50,665 nucleotides of DNA from assembly GCA_022749935.1 (NCBI GenBank), contig JAKIWQ010000009.1, positions 1 through 50,665 of the forward strand. Direction: 5' to 3'. Shown here piece after piece: positions 1 through 8,095 of this stretch. This DNA is from Thermoplasmata archaeon (GTDB lineage Archaea; Thermoplasmatota; Thermoplasmata; Lutacidiplasmatales; UBA184). The notes under the pieces were generated by a model, which was not told the DNA's origin, did no database searches, and saw only the letters and a list, made by a program, of their open reading frames with translations. The translations under genes were made by a program, and so were the position numbers. The first letter of the stretch is position 1. Each line of letters begins with the position of its first letter.

Positions 1-317
1 ATCGGAACGGGTGAACGGGGGAGGAACCAGTCGAACCAGGAAGGTACGAGGGTGCATCCACCGGGCGGCGCCCCCCAGTCGGCCCGTACCGCAACGCGGG
101 GGGCATCCGATCCGCCCTCGAGGGGGAATTGCACCGTCAGGTTGGGTGCTGCGATGTTCAGCGAGAGTTTCGCAGGGAGCGTGCGTGCGGGCCCCGACGG
201 GTCCGAGCGGAGGATGACCCCGAGTCCCCACGGGTTGGCGAGGAGGGCCACCGCCAGGGTGGCGAGGCCCCAACCGCCCACGACGGAGTTGGTCCTCCGC
301 GGCCCGTAGCCTCCCAC
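1..317 (-). CDS. Membrane-anchored protein, 3' end cut by window edge
   Basis: Product not recognised. The GTG start at 315-317 is preceded by GGGGTGATC, an excellent match to the archaeal anti-Shine-Dalgarno sequence, which is why this start was chosen. The reading frame is open to the window edge (about 105 codons). The N-terminus is short and basic (GYGPRRTN), followed by a hydrophobic stretch (WGLATLAVALLANPWGLGVI, about residues 16-35) that fits a signal anchor. An extracellular-type segment rich in beta-branched residues follows (LSLNIAAPNLTVQFPL). It reads in the same direction as flpA, whose stop lies 100 bp upstream, so it may be at the end of that transcript. Function unknown; the C-terminus lies outside the window. 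Confidence 0.6.
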   Translation of the reverse strand, partial: MGGYGPRRTNSVVGGWGLATLAVALLANPWGLGVILRSDPSGPARTLPAKLSLNIAAPNLTVQFPLEGGSDAPRVAVRADWGAPPGGCTLVPSWFDWFLPRSPVP

Positions 318-416
318 GAGATCACCCCAGGCGGGGGACGTGGCCGTGGTATTTCGGGCGACATTCTGCCGTGGGAGGTGAAAGGAGGTGCGGCGGGAGG
401 GACGCCCCGAGGCAGC

Positions 417-1082
417 CTACCGAGCGCGGGTCACCAGCGCGACGTGGTCTCGGGCGAAGGGGGAGAGTCCCACTTCCGCCCGAACCTCGAGGCCCCCCCG
501 TTCGAGCTCGGCCCGGGCCTCCTGGACGATAGCGGCGGTGGATCGACGCTGCGTCACCGACCGCACCTTGAGCATGAAGATCCCGCGTCCCCGGCGGGAG
601 AGCGTGGCCCGGGTGTTCTCGACGAAAATGGCGGCCTGGTTTCGTTGCGCGACATCCTGGTACACCAGGTCGACCAAGCCGACGTCGGCCCGGTACCGTT
701 CGGGCAATTGGGCGTCGGCGAGGATGGGAAGTAGGTTCGACCGTCGCCGCGCGAGCGCGAGGAGCGGCGCGAACGAGGTCGGGCTCTTCTCGATGACGAA
801 GATCGGCGCGTCGGGGAGGAGGTCGGCGAGGTGGCTCACGGTCGTGCCGTGGGCTCCGCCGAGGTAGAGGACCTTTCGGGCCCCACTCCACAGGTCGGAG
901 GGGACCCCTCCCCGTTGACAGAGCGCCGCGAGCTTCGAGCGGAACGGGTCCCACTGCCGATACTCGACCGTCCCTACGGTCCGGATCTTCTCCCCGTAGA
1001 CCCGGTCTCCCGGAGGCCCATGGTTCGCGGTATAGAGGTCGCGGCCGTCGCGGAAGACCCCGTCCCAGGTGGTGGGCTCCAC
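417..1082 (-). CDS. flpA: Fibrillarin-like rRNA/tRNA 2'-O-methyltransferase
   Basis: 221 aa. Fibrillarin is the SAM-dependent catalytic subunit of archaeal C/D box sRNPs and acts with Nop5, L7Ae and guide sRNAs to methylate ribose 2'-OH groups in rRNA and tRNA. Visible marks are the N-terminal fibrillarin-type segment (YTANHGPPGDRVYGEK, residues 18-33), the SAM-binding motif VLYLGGAHGTTVSHLADLL near residue 70, the acidic motif after IFVIEKSP, and the catalytic region VDLVYQDVAQRNQA near 136-149. Length is normal for archaeal fibrillarin. It starts 5 bp after the RidA stop, so the two are probably co-transcribed. The usual partner nop5 is not next to it here. Confidence 0.95.
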   Translation of the reverse strand: MEPTTWDGVFRDGRDLYTANHGPPGDRVYGEKIRTVGTVEYRQWDPFRSKLAALCQRGGVPSDLWSGARKVLYLGGAHGTTVSHLADLLPDAPIFVIEKSPTSFAPLLALARRRSNLLPILADAQLPERYRADVGLVDLVYQDVAQRNQAAIFVENTRATLSRRGRGIFMLKVRSVTQRRSTAAIVQEARAELERGGLEVRAEVGLSPFARDHVALVTRAR

Positions 1083-1087
1083 GGTCC

Positions 1088-1582
1088 CTACTCGACCGCG
1101 ACGAGGAGCTCGACCTCGACGGCCGCGCCGAGCGGCAGCGAAACGACTCCGACCGAGGCCCGGGCCGGGCGTCCTGCCTCGCCGAAGACGTCGACGAGAA
1201 GGTCGGTCGCCCCGTTGGCCACCTCGTGTTGCCGAACGAATCCCGGGGAGGAGGCCACGTAGACGCCCACTCGAAGGACCTGACGGATCCGGTCGATGGA
1301 GCCGAGGATGCGTTGGAGCGCGCTCAGCCCCTGAAGGGTCGCCCGTCGGGCCAGGTCCTTGGCGACGTCGGTCGGGACCTCGGCGTCCACGAGACCGGGG
1401 TGGACGATCCGCCCCTCGTCGGTGACGATCTGGCCCGAAACATAGGCCAGGCCTCCCGACACCACGACGGGCGCGTACGTACCTTTGGGCGTCGGGGGCG
1501 GTGGTAGGACCAGCCCGAGCCCGGCGAGACGCGCGGAGGGAGTCGGGGTCACGCCTCCGTCACTCCCCCCGGTAGAAAACAC
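1088..1582 (-). CDS. RidA (YjgF/YER057c/UK114) family protein
   Basis: 164 aa. RidA proteins are trimeric enamine/imine deaminases that remove reactive 2-aminoacrylate-type intermediates. Family marks are PVVVSGGLAYVSGQIV, the helix with LSALQRILGSIDRIRQVLRVGVYVAS, and the C-terminal block RPARASVGVVSLPLGAAVEVELLVAV, in which the conserved Arg and Glu of the active pocket can be seen. The N-terminus is about 35 residues longer than in compact RidA proteins and Pro-rich. A second GTG at 1550-1552 is a possible alternative start. The GTG at 1582 sits about 25 nt from a TATA-like CTAAAGAA on this strand, which suggests a leaderless message. First gene of a RidA-flpA unit. Confidence 0.88.
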   Translation of the reverse strand: MFSTGGSDGGVTPTPSARLAGLGLVLPPPPTPKGTYAPVVVSGGLAYVSGQIVTDEGRIVHPGLVDAEVPTDVAKDLARRATLQGLSALQRILGSIDRIRQVLRVGVYVASSPGFVRQHEVANGATDLLVDVFGEAGRPARASVGVVSLPLGAAVEVELLVAVE

Positions 1583-1637
1583 CGCGGGACCGTTGCGTCA
1601 ACAATTCTTTAGGCGATGGGGCGGCTGTCCTTGGACG

Positions 1638-2060
1638 ATGTCGTTCCTGCGACGGCGGCGACGCGACAAGGAGGAGGCTCCCACGGCACCCGTGGAGGAG
1701 CCGAAGGACGACGACGTTCGGGTCTACGGCGAGAGCGACCCCCTTCCCGGGCCCCGAGCGATACGGAAGAAACCCCCTCCGGAGGCGGAATCCCCCCCGC
1801 CGGGGCTTCGAAGGATGCTCCCCCCTTCCCCCCGGGTTTCCCCTCCCCCGCCGCGGCCCGTCGAGCCCTCCGAACCGGAGCCGCGGTCTCCCGAGCCGGT
1901 CGCCCTCCCCCGCACACCGCCTCCTCCGCTCCCGGAGCGAGGCCCCGTCCACCCCCCGGGAGGATCTCCGTCGGCGGGGGCGCTCACGATGTGTTTCGTG
2001 TGCGGGACTCCCCTCGAGGGCAAGTACTGTTCCCGGTGTCGGATGACCTGGGTCGAGTGA
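1638..2060 (+). CDS. Pro/Arg-rich protein with C-terminal zinc ribbon
   Basis: 140 aa, function unknown. The N-terminus is strongly basic (MSFLRRRRRDKEE). The middle is a low-complexity linker of Pro, Glu and Arg. The last 30 residues form a four-cysteine zinc ribbon (CFVCGTPLEGKYCSRC). The ATG at 1638 lies about 30 nt downstream of TTCTTTA, which would serve as a TATA element for a leaderless transcript divergent from the RidA gene. The layout, disordered linker plus terminal zinc ribbon, is common for small archaeal nucleic-acid-binding or scaffold proteins, but no specific role can be assigned. Confidence 0.7.
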   Translation: MSFLRRRRRDKEEAPTAPVEEPKDDDVRVYGESDPLPGPRAIRKKPPPEAESPPPGLRRMLPPSPRVSPPPPRPVEPSEPEPRSPEPVALPRTPPPPLPERGPVHPPGGSPSAGALTMCFVCGTPLEGKYCSRCRMTWVE

Positions 2061-2092
2061 CCTTCCCGCTACAGACTCCCGTACTGTTTTGA

Positions 2093-2112
2093 ACCCCCCC
2101 TGTTAGGGGGGT
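2093..2112 (+). promoter_or_regulatory. Hairpin overlapping the ribosome binding site of the DUF885 gene
   Basis: ACCCCCC-CTGTTA-GGGGGGT is a perfect 7-bp stem with a 6-nt loop. Its 3' arm is the G-rich Shine-Dalgarno sequence of the ATG at 2120. If the hairpin forms in the mRNA it would hide the ribosome binding site. It could also be the terminator stem of the upstream gene, although no U tract follows. Confidence 0.45.
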
Positions 2113-2119
2113 GCGGAAA

Positions 2120-3754
2120 ATGTCACCGGTTCGTTCGACCACCCCGGAGATGGACGCCGTCGAACGGGAGATTGTCGACCACGTCTTCGTCCTCCAGCCG
2201 GGGTACGGGGTCGGGCTCGGGCTCCACCAGTACGATGGCCTCGTCCCGGACCTCTCCGCGTCCGCGACCGACCAATGGGCCGCGCACGCCGACCGGCTCC
2301 TCGGCCGGCTGGCTGGCCTCTCGGACCAGAAGGTCTCGGCCGACCGAACGATGGACGCGACGCTTCTGCGCCTCCTCCTCGAAAGCCCGCTCTTCGACCT
2401 GCGGGAGGGCCGGGACCTCGACCGGAACCCGATGTCGTACGTCGGGACGGTCTCCCTCACTTCCTACCTCGTTCGGGAGTACGCCCCACTCTCCGACCGG
2501 GTCCGGGCCATCGTCCATACCCTCGAGGGGGTTCCCCAACTGCTGGACGACGGGCGGCGTCGCCTCCTCGGTCCCCTCCCGCGTCCGTTCGTGGAACTCG
2601 CGCTCGCGATCGGCGGGGGCCTCCCGTCGCACTTCGTCGAGGCGGAGGCGTTCGCCGCCCGAGGGGGGCTCGAGAAGGACGTGCGATCGGCCCGGGAGCC
2701 CGCCGAGGCCGCGGTGGCCCGGTTCCTGAGCTGGCTCAAGGACGAGGAGCTCCCCCGAGCCATCCCCGAATTCGCGCTGGGGGCCGAGCGGTACCAGCGT
2801 CTCCTGTTCGTCCGGGAGGGGATCGAGTCCCCGTTCGAGGAGATGCGGCGCGCCGGAGCCGAGGACCTGGCTCACAACCAGGCCCGACTCGCTCAGATCG
2901 CCGCCGAGGAGAAGGTTCCGGTCCCCGAGCTCTTCCATCGCCTCGGCCTCGACCACCCTGCCGCCTCGGAGGTGGTCTCGACCGCGAGCGCGTTCGTGGA
3001 CGAGACACGGGAATTCGTGCGCGCCAAGGACCTCGTCACGATCCCGGAACCGGTCTCAGTCCGGGTCGAGGAGACTCCCGTGTGGGGTCGGGCGCTTTCG
3101 ACCGCGAGCATGAACTCGCCCGGCCCGTTCGACACCGGCCCCGAGGGGGTCTACTACGTGACGCCGGTCGACCCGAAGTGGTCCCCGGTGCAACAGGAGG
3201 AGTGGCTCCGTTCGCTCAACCGGACCATGCTGCGGAACATCACCGTTCACGAGGTGTTCCCGGGTCACTACCTCCAGTTCCTCCACTTCCGAGCCGGTCG
3301 GGGGAGCCTCGCACGGAAGGTCTACCTCTCCCCCTCGTTCGTCGAAGGGTGGGCCCACTACACCGAGCAGCTCGCCATCGAGGCGGGGCTCGGCGCGCCG
3401 CACCACGAGGCGGAGGTCGCCCAGATCCACGACGCCCTCCTCCGGGACTGCCGCCTGCTCGTCTCGGTCGGTCTCCACACCGGGGGTTGGTCCCTGGAAA
3501 AAGCGACCGAGCTCTTCCAGCGGGAGGCCTACTTCGAGCGTCTCCCGGCCGAACGGGAGGCGATCCGCGGCACGTTCAACCCGGAGTACTTCTGCTACAC
3601 CCTCGGGAAGCTCGCCATCCTCAGTTCGCGCTCGAAGTTGCTGGCCACCCACTTCGACGGAAACCTCCGGAAGTTCCACGACGCCCTGCTCGGGTTCGGT
3701 TGTCCGCCGATCGGCCTCTTGCCGGCCCTCCTCGCGAGTGCGAGCGCCACCTGA
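2120..3754 (+). CDS. DUF885 family putative metallopeptidase
   Basis: 544 aa. DUF885 proteins resemble gluzincin-type carboxypeptidases and are predicted zinc enzymes; their substrates are largely unknown. The two family signatures are present: HEVFPGHYLQFLH near residue 376 (an HExxH-like HEVFPGH) and EGWAHYTEQLAIEAGLG near residue 408, which supplies the downstream Glu. There is no signal peptide, so the protein is probably cytoplasmic. The ATG at 2120 was chosen over the GTG at 2111 because the GTG lies inside the GGGGGTG ribosome binding site. Length is typical for the family. Monocistronic by its neighbours. Confidence 0.85.
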   Translation: MSPVRSTTPEMDAVEREIVDHVFVLQPGYGVGLGLHQYDGLVPDLSASATDQWAAHADRLLGRLAGLSDQKVSADRTMDATLLRLLLESPLFDLREGRDLDRNPMSYVGTVSLTSYLVREYAPLSDRVRAIVHTLEGVPQLLDDGRRRLLGPLPRPFVELALAIGGGLPSHFVEAEAFAARGGLEKDVRSAREPAEAAVARFLSWLKDEELPRAIPEFALGAERYQRLLFVREGIESPFEEMRRAGAEDLAHNQARLAQIAAEEKVPVPELFHRLGLDHPAASEVVSTASAFVDETREFVRAKDLVTIPEPVSVRVEETPVWGRALSTASMNSPGPFDTGPEGVYYVTPVDPKWSPVQQEEWLRSLNRTMLRNITVHEVFPGHYLQFLHFRAGRGSLARKVYLSPSFVEGWAHYTEQLAIEAGLGAPHHEAEVAQIHDALLRDCRLLVSVGLHTGGWSLEKATELFQREAYFERLPAEREAIRGTFNPEYFCYTLGKLAILSSRSKLLATHFDGNLRKFHDALLGFGCPPIGLLPALLASASAT

Positions 3755-3824
3755 GATCCGACGCAGTGCCCGTCGCGCACCGTTAAGCGGAGGCGGAGGC
3801 CTCACCCGCCGCCGCCCCTAGACT

Positions 3825-4907
3825 ATGGAAGGAACCGGAATCGTTCGAGTGAGCGCGGACGTCGCACTCGATCCCGACTCCGCCTTCGCTCAGGTCGTGG
3901 ACGAACTGGTCGAAGCGTTCGCCCGGGTGGGGGTCCGGTTCTCTCCCGGATCGGAGGGCTCGGTCGTCGAAGGGAGAACGGAGGTCGGAAGGGTGCTCAC
4001 CTGGACGTCGGGCCGCCAGTTCTCGATCGACTGGCGGCCGGCCCCGTGGGACCACGACCTTCGGCTCCAGGTCGAGCTCCGGACGGAACCCCGAGACGGC
4101 GGGGCACGAGTCGAGGTCGAAGTGCGCGGCGCGGACTCGCTCGTCCACGCCGACCCGGTCGAGGGAACCGGATGGGTTGCGAGCGCGATCGTCGCGCCCC
4201 TCCTCCGCACCCTCCTGCCCTCGAATCTCGGGGATTGGCTGACGGACCGGGCCGCCCGCCGGCCCTCGGGTCCCGGGGCCCGGACGATGTACACGGACCC
4301 GGTCTACCATCGCCCCAACTTCCGGCTCCTTCTCGACACCCTCCACCCCGGTCCTTCGGACGTGGTCCTCGAAGTGGGTTGCGGAGGGGGAGCGTTCCTG
4401 CAGGAGGTCCTCGCCCGCGGCGTACGGGCGGTGGGGCTCGACCACAGCCCGGAGATGGTGCGTCTCGCTCGGGCGAACAATCAGAACGCGGTCGGGGAGG
4501 GGCGTCTCCAGGTGACCGAGACGGAGGCCAGCCGCCTACCGGTACCCGACCGGACCTTCACGATCGCCGTCTCGACGGGGGTCTTCGGCTTCCTTCCCCA
4601 CCCGCTCGATACGCTGCGGGAGATGTACCGCGCCCTCGCCCCCGGCGGGCGCCTCGCGGTGTTCGAGGGGACGAAGGAACTCGTCGGGACCCCCGCCTGC
4701 CCCGAACCCATGGCGTCCCGGATCCATTTTTTCGAGGACGACGAGCTTGCCGGTTTGGCCCGCGAGGCCGGGTTCGTCGCCGTCGAGGTGCGGCACCCGG
4801 AGCTGTTCCGGTACGCCCAGGAGTCGGGCGTACCCGAGGAGGCGCTCGACCTGTTCCGCGGGACGGTCGGTGCTCTGCTCCTGGTCGGGCGTCGGCCCGA
4901 CGGATAG
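3825..4907 (+). CDS. SRPBCC-like domain fused to class I SAM methyltransferase
   Basis: 360 aa. Residues 1-140 look like an SRPBCC/polyketide-cyclase-type ligand-binding fold, with alternating beta strands (GIVRVSADVAL, VLTWTSGRQFSIDWRP, RLQVELRTEP) and a long C-terminal helix. Residues 150-358 are a Rossmann-fold methyltransferase: motif I VLEVGCGGGAFLQEVL near 181, GLDHSPEMVRLAR, the acidic motif near DRTFTIAVSTGVFGFLPHP, and ALAPGGRLAVFEG. The substrate is unknown; small molecules are more likely than nucleic acid. The gene stands alone, with TTAAG near 3782 as a possible promoter element. The fusion order, ligand-binding fold first, is unusual. Confidence 0.75.
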   Translation: MEGTGIVRVSADVALDPDSAFAQVVDELVEAFARVGVRFSPGSEGSVVEGRTEVGRVLTWTSGRQFSIDWRPAPWDHDLRLQVELRTEPRDGGARVEVEVRGADSLVHADPVEGTGWVASAIVAPLLRTLLPSNLGDWLTDRAARRPSGPGARTMYTDPVYHRPNFRLLLDTLHPGPSDVVLEVGCGGGAFLQEVLARGVRAVGLDHSPEMVRLARANNQNAVGEGRLQVTETEASRLPVPDRTFTIAVSTGVFGFLPHPLDTLREMYRALAPGGRLAVFEGTKELVGTPACPEPMASRIHFFEDDELAGLAREAGFVAVEVRHPELFRYAQESGVPEEALDLFRGTVGALLLVGRRPDG

Positions 4908-4934
4908 CGGGCCGAACCGGGGCGCGCCGCGGGC

Positions 4935-5495
4935 TCAGTGCGAACCGAGCGCCGGGCCGCCGTTGAACCAACCCTGCCGGTCGAGCTCGCCGATGATGAA
5001 CTCGGCCGATTGGGAGGGGCTCATCTGCTGCGTTTCGACCACGATCTCCGGATGCTCGGGGGTCTCGTAGGGGTCGTCCACGCCCGTCATCTCCTTGATG
5101 GTGCCGGCCCGGGCCTTCTTGTACAGCCCCTTCACGTCCCGCACCTCGCACACGTCGAGCGGGGTGTTGACGTAGACCTCGACGAACCGGCCGATGGTCG
5201 CGCGGGCCTGGGCCCGGGAGCTCCGGTAGGGCGAGATGAGGGCCACGATGGGGATGGAGCCGTTCCGCGCGAGGAGTTTGGAGAGGAACGCGACCCGGGC
5301 GGCGTGCGTCTCCCGGGACTTCCGGTCGAAGCCCAGGTCCGCGCTCAACCCGAGGCGGATCTCGTCCCCGTCCAGGAGGTCGGAAAACCATCCCCGCGCT
5401 TCCAGGCGGGGGACGAGCTCCTTCCCGATGGTGGTCTTGCCCGCGCTCGGCAGTCCGGTCAGCCAGATACAGAATCCCTTCGGTCCTCGTGTCAT
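4935..5495 (-). CDS. cysC: Adenylylsulfate (APS) kinase
   Basis: 186 aa. Phosphorylates APS at the 3' position to give PAPS. P-loop GLPSAGKTT at residues 14-22, then LDGDEIRLGLSADLGF, the family's substrate motif, and RPxVxVYVNTPLDVCEVRDVKGLYKKAR, which includes the conserved GLYKKAR block. The last 30 residues carry the usual EIVVETQQMSPSQSAEFII segment. Length is typical. The gene is last in the leftward operon cysH-sat-cysC, 10 bp after the sat stop. Cytoplasmic. Confidence 0.95.
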   Translation of the reverse strand: MTRGPKGFCIWLTGLPSAGKTTIGKELVPRLEARGWFSDLLDGDEIRLGLSADLGFDRKSRETHAARVAFLSKLLARNGSIPIVALISPYRSSRAQARATIGRFVEVYVNTPLDVCEVRDVKGLYKKARAGTIKEMTGVDDPYETPEHPEIVVETQQMSPSQSAEFIIGELDRQGWFNGGPALGSH

Positions 5496-5505
5496 GTGTG
5501 TTCCT

Positions 5506-6660
5506 CTAGTTCGTCACTTCGCCGCCCGGTCGTCCCAGGATCGCCGCGACCTCCGGCCGAAGGATGTCGGCCGGTAGGGGGGTTCCCGAGGCGAGCGCCT
5601 CGCGGATCCGGGTCTGACTCGTCGCCCCGTGCTCCGAGGCGGGATGGGAGCAGGTCTTGCGGCTCGCCATCCAGCCACAGTGGCGGCAGAAGAACGATTC
5701 GTCGTAGCGGAGCGGTTGGACCCCGATGTCGAACGCGTCGAAGATCTTGTGGCAGGCGAACGGGTCGTAGTACTTCCCGACGCCCGCCTGGTCCCGACCG
5801 ACGATGTACGAACCGCAGCCGTAATTCCGCCGAACGATCGCCAGGAAGAGGGCCGCCTTCGGTCCGCCGTACCGCATCGTGATGGTGAGCGGACTGAGCG
5901 CGACCCGGTCCTCCGGGTAGTAGTTTCGGACGAGCGCGTCGTACGCCTCGAGGATGACCTCCGGACGGTAATCGCCCTTCTTCAGTCGCCCGACGACGGG
6001 GTGGATGAACAGTCCGTCGATGTCCTCCCGTTCGAGCGTCAGGCGCTGGATGTACTCATGCGCGGTGTGCGGGGGGTTGCGGCACTGGTACGCCGCGACC
6101 CGCTTCCAGCCTCGCCGAGCGAAATCCGCTCGGGCCTCGGCGGGTGTGAACTCGGCCCGGTCCCAGGGGGGGATGAGCCGGCGAAGGAGGTCGACCGGGC
6201 CGGACCACGCCGTGGTCCCTGCGTTCAGGATGTCGGCGACGTTGGGGTGCTTCGGGTCGTCGGTGCCGTACGTGCCGAGCGCGATCGCGGTCCGGTCGAG
6301 CGGGAACTTCTCCTCGATGTGGAGGAGGCCGACGAGACGTCCCCGGTCGTCCACCAGTCCGACGGCGTCCCCAGCCCCGAGGTCCTTCACCGAGGGGTCG
6401 TCCGGTACGGGGAAATGGATCGGGATCGACCACGGGAGGCCGTTGGGGAGACGGCCCGTCGTGACGACCGAGGCGAGGGTGGAGGAGTCCATGAACCCCT
6501 CGAGCGGACTGTACGCGCCGATGCCGATCTTCTCCGCATCGTAGAGCTGGTCGATCAACGGGGTAACGTGAGGGAGGTCTCGGAGCTCGCCGTCCCGTCG
6601 GTCCCGTTCCGCGTCCGAGACGAGCCGGTCGACGAGGCGTCCACCATACGGTTCGATCAT
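5506..6660 (-). CDS. sat: Sulfate adenylyltransferase (ATP sulfurylase)
   Basis: 384 aa. Makes APS and pyrophosphate from sulfate and ATP. The nucleotide-binding motif QCRNPPHTAHEYIQ and the HPVVGRLKKGDY block are both present, as is a zinc-binding CRHCGWMASRKTCSHP motif like that of thermophilic ATP sulfurylases. The frame continues upstream, but the start MIEPYGGRLV matches archaeal homologues and has GGAGGT about 12 nt upstream, so the ATG at 6660 is preferred. Middle gene of the sulfate operon. The CDS for the reductase ends 46 bp upstream. Confidence 0.96.
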   Translation of the reverse strand: MIEPYGGRLVDRLVSDAERDRRDGELRDLPHVTPLIDQLYDAEKIGIGAYSPLEGFMDSSTLASVVTTGRLPNGLPWSIPIHFPVPDDPSVKDLGAGDAVGLVDDRGRLVGLLHIEEKFPLDRTAIALGTYGTDDPKHPNVADILNAGTTAWSGPVDLLRRLIPPWDRAEFTPAEARADFARRGWKRVAAYQCRNPPHTAHEYIQRLTLEREDIDGLFIHPVVGRLKKGDYRPEVILEAYDALVRNYYPEDRVALSPLTITMRYGGPKAALFLAIVRRNYGCGSYIVGRDQAGVGKYYDPFACHKIFDAFDIGVQPLRYDESFFCRHCGWMASRKTCSHPASEHGATSQTRIREALASGTPLPADILRPEVAAILGRPGGEVTN

Positions 6661-6706
6661 GTGACGGGTAAACCTCCGGAGAAGCTGGGCCGACGGTCGT
6701 ACGTTC

Positions 6707-7471
6707 CTAGGCGCGTTCGGCCGAGATGAGAGAAGCCGCCGGGCCGGCTTGCCGGCGGACCCCGGCGACGTGGATACCGCACTCGACCTTTCCGAGGCCC
6801 TTCCACCGGCCCGCCCGCTCGCCCTCCATGGCGGTCGACGGGGCGGTACAGGGGGCACACCCCACGCTCGGGTACCCTTTCGCCCAGAGAGGATGGCGTG
6901 GGAGCCCGTGGGTGTCGAGGTACGCGTCTACCTCGGAGAGAGGCCAGGCCGCGAGGGGGTTGATCTTGAACAGGCCACCCGCGCCGTCCGTGAGGTCCTG
7001 CCATTCGATGAGCGGGGTCCGGGCGCGGTTGGGATGCTGACTGCGCCGAAGTCCCGTCATCCACGCGGTCCGACCGGTGAGCGCGTGGCGGAGCGGAATG
7101 ACCTTTCGCATCTCGCAGCAGCGGTCGGGGGAGCGGGCGAAGAGCTCCGGCCCGTAGGCCGCGTCCTGCTCGGGAACGGTCTGCGCCGCCCGGATGTCGA
7201 CGATGTTGACCTTCCACTCGGTACGAAGTCGGTCCCGGAACTCGAGCGTCTCCGGGAAATGGTAGCCGGTCTCCAGGAACAGGACCGGGATATCGGGGCG
7301 GAGTCGGCGGGCGATGTCCATGATGACGAGGGAGTCTTTCCCGAAGCTGGAGCCGATGACGAGTCCCTCCCCGAACCGCTCGACCGCCCACCGGACGAGC
7401 TCGTCGGCCGGTCGGCCCTCGAACTGCCGGGACCATTCCGCGGCTTGAGCCGCGCCGTATTCTGACTGCAA
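6707..7471 (-). CDS. cysH: APS/PAPS reductase with iron-sulfur cysteines
   Basis: 254 aa. Reduces activated sulfate to sulfite. Nucleotide-binding loop SSFGKDS at residues 41-47, and LFLETGYHFPETL, typical of the family. Cysteines RCCEMRK (118-119) and GCAPC (205 and 208) are the CC...CxxC set that binds a 4Fe-4S cluster in APS-type reductases. The catalytic motif VECGIHV (Cys 231) is present. The TTG at 7471 was chosen because it lies about 27 nt from a clear TATA box at 7498-7503, which gives a leaderless message, and because conserved sequence begins right after it. First gene of the operon. With a kinase downstream the enzyme may see both APS and PAPS. Confidence 0.9.
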   Translation of the reverse strand: MQSEYGAAQAAEWSRQFEGRPADELVRWAVERFGEGLVIGSSFGKDSLVIMDIARRLRPDIPVLFLETGYHFPETLEFRDRLRTEWKVNIVDIRAAQTVPEQDAAYGPELFARSPDRCCEMRKVIPLRHALTGRTAWMTGLRRSQHPNRARTPLIEWQDLTDGAGGLFKINPLAAWPLSEVDAYLDTHGLPRHPLWAKGYPSVGCAPCTAPSTAMEGERAGRWKGLGKVECGIHVAGVRRQAGPAASLISAERA

Positions 7472-7495
7472 GACGGGCGGCCTACGACGGGGAGG

Positions 7496-7505
7496 GCTAT
7501 ATAGG
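7496..7505 (-). promoter_or_regulatory. TATA-box promoter of the sulfate operon
   Basis: CCTATATAGC on the minus strand, centred about 28 nt upstream of the TTG start of cysH, is the expected spacing for an archaeal TATA box serving a leaderless transcript. Confidence 0.7.
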
Positions 7506-7586
7506 ATGAAAGGCCGGCGCGAGTTTCCGGGCCTCGCGCAGAACTCGCACCCAATCTGCGGCCGCTCTCGAGGGAACTCCCCGAGG

Positions 7587-7817
7587 TTAGGGCCGAATCT
7601 CAAACACACGGTTAAAGGGAGTCTCGGTGGCCCGGCGGAACCGGGTGAAGCCCCCGGCGCGGGCCACGAGTTGTCGGTCGCTCGCCGGAGCGCCGAGGCC
7701 GGCCCTGACCTCCTGGTCGTGCGAGGCGGGAGTGCAGATTATCGTGCACGTGCTGTAGAAGGCCCGTCCGACCGGACCCCCGAAATCCGTGGGTCTCCGA
7801 AACGACCCGCGGGCCGG
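7587..7817 (-). pseudogene. C-terminal remnant of a small-molecule methyltransferase
   Basis: An open frame of 76 codons with no usable start, bounded upstream by an in-frame TGA at 7818-7820. It ends AGGFTRFRRATETPFNRVFE followed by three residues and a stop, which is the hallmark C-terminus of a common class I methyltransferase group (often written AGFTRFRRAxETPFN). The preceding stretch GRAFYSTCTIICTPAS matches the last strand region of the same family. The SAM-binding half is missing, so this is a decayed fragment. It explains most of the 393-bp stretch between cysH and the next gene. Confidence 0.6.
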
Positions 7818-7835
7818 TCAACGTCCCCGCTGAAT

Positions 7836-7843
7836 CCTTAAGG
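7836..7843 (+). promoter_or_regulatory. TATA-like element for the 7865 gene cluster
   Basis: CCTTAAGG in otherwise GC-rich sequence, 26 nt from the GTG at 7865. This spacing predicts a leaderless transcript. Confidence 0.5.
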
Positions 7844-7864
7844 CTCGACCCGAGCTCGGCCGTC

Positions 7865-8080
7865 GTGGACCCCCGCGAACGAGAATTGCTGACCGGTATG
7901 GGGAACTGTTTTGCGGCGTGCGGCGAAGATTTCGAGGGGACCGTCGGGATGGTGGCGGATACCCGCCGTCGGACCACGGAGGACGTCAAGGCGACATTAG
8001 CCCGGATGCGGGCTCAGTACGGGTCGGACCCCGACTACCAGGCCCTGCGCCACCGCCTTCCGCCGTCCTTCCCCCTGTAG
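7865..8080 (+). CDS. Small conserved-looking hypothetical protein
   Basis: 71 aa, not recognised. The GTG start lies 26 nt from CCTTAAGG and has no ribosome binding site, as expected for a leaderless first gene. It has two cysteines (NCFAACGEDF), a helical middle (RTTEDVKATLARMRAQYG) and a Pro-rich end. The next gene begins 15 bp downstream behind a strong GGGGAGGA site, so the three genes from 7865 to 9278 probably form one operon. The product may work with the heme-oxygenase-fold protein that follows; no function is claimed. Confidence 0.55.
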   Translation: MDPRERELLTGMGNCFAACGEDFEGTVGMVADTRRRTTEDVKATLARMRAQYGSDPDYQALRHRLPPSFPL

Positions 8081-8095
8081 ATCGGGGAGGACCCC

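Noticed and set aside
129-734. Long plus-strand open frame over flpA
   Set aside because: Opposite-strand shadow of the fibrillarin gene; composition is Gly/Arg/Pro-rich without any motif.
7604-7860. Possible non-coding RNA after TTAAAG near 7612
   Set aside because: The reverse strand reads as a methyltransferase C-terminus, which explains the sequence better. No known archaeal RNA motif was recognised.
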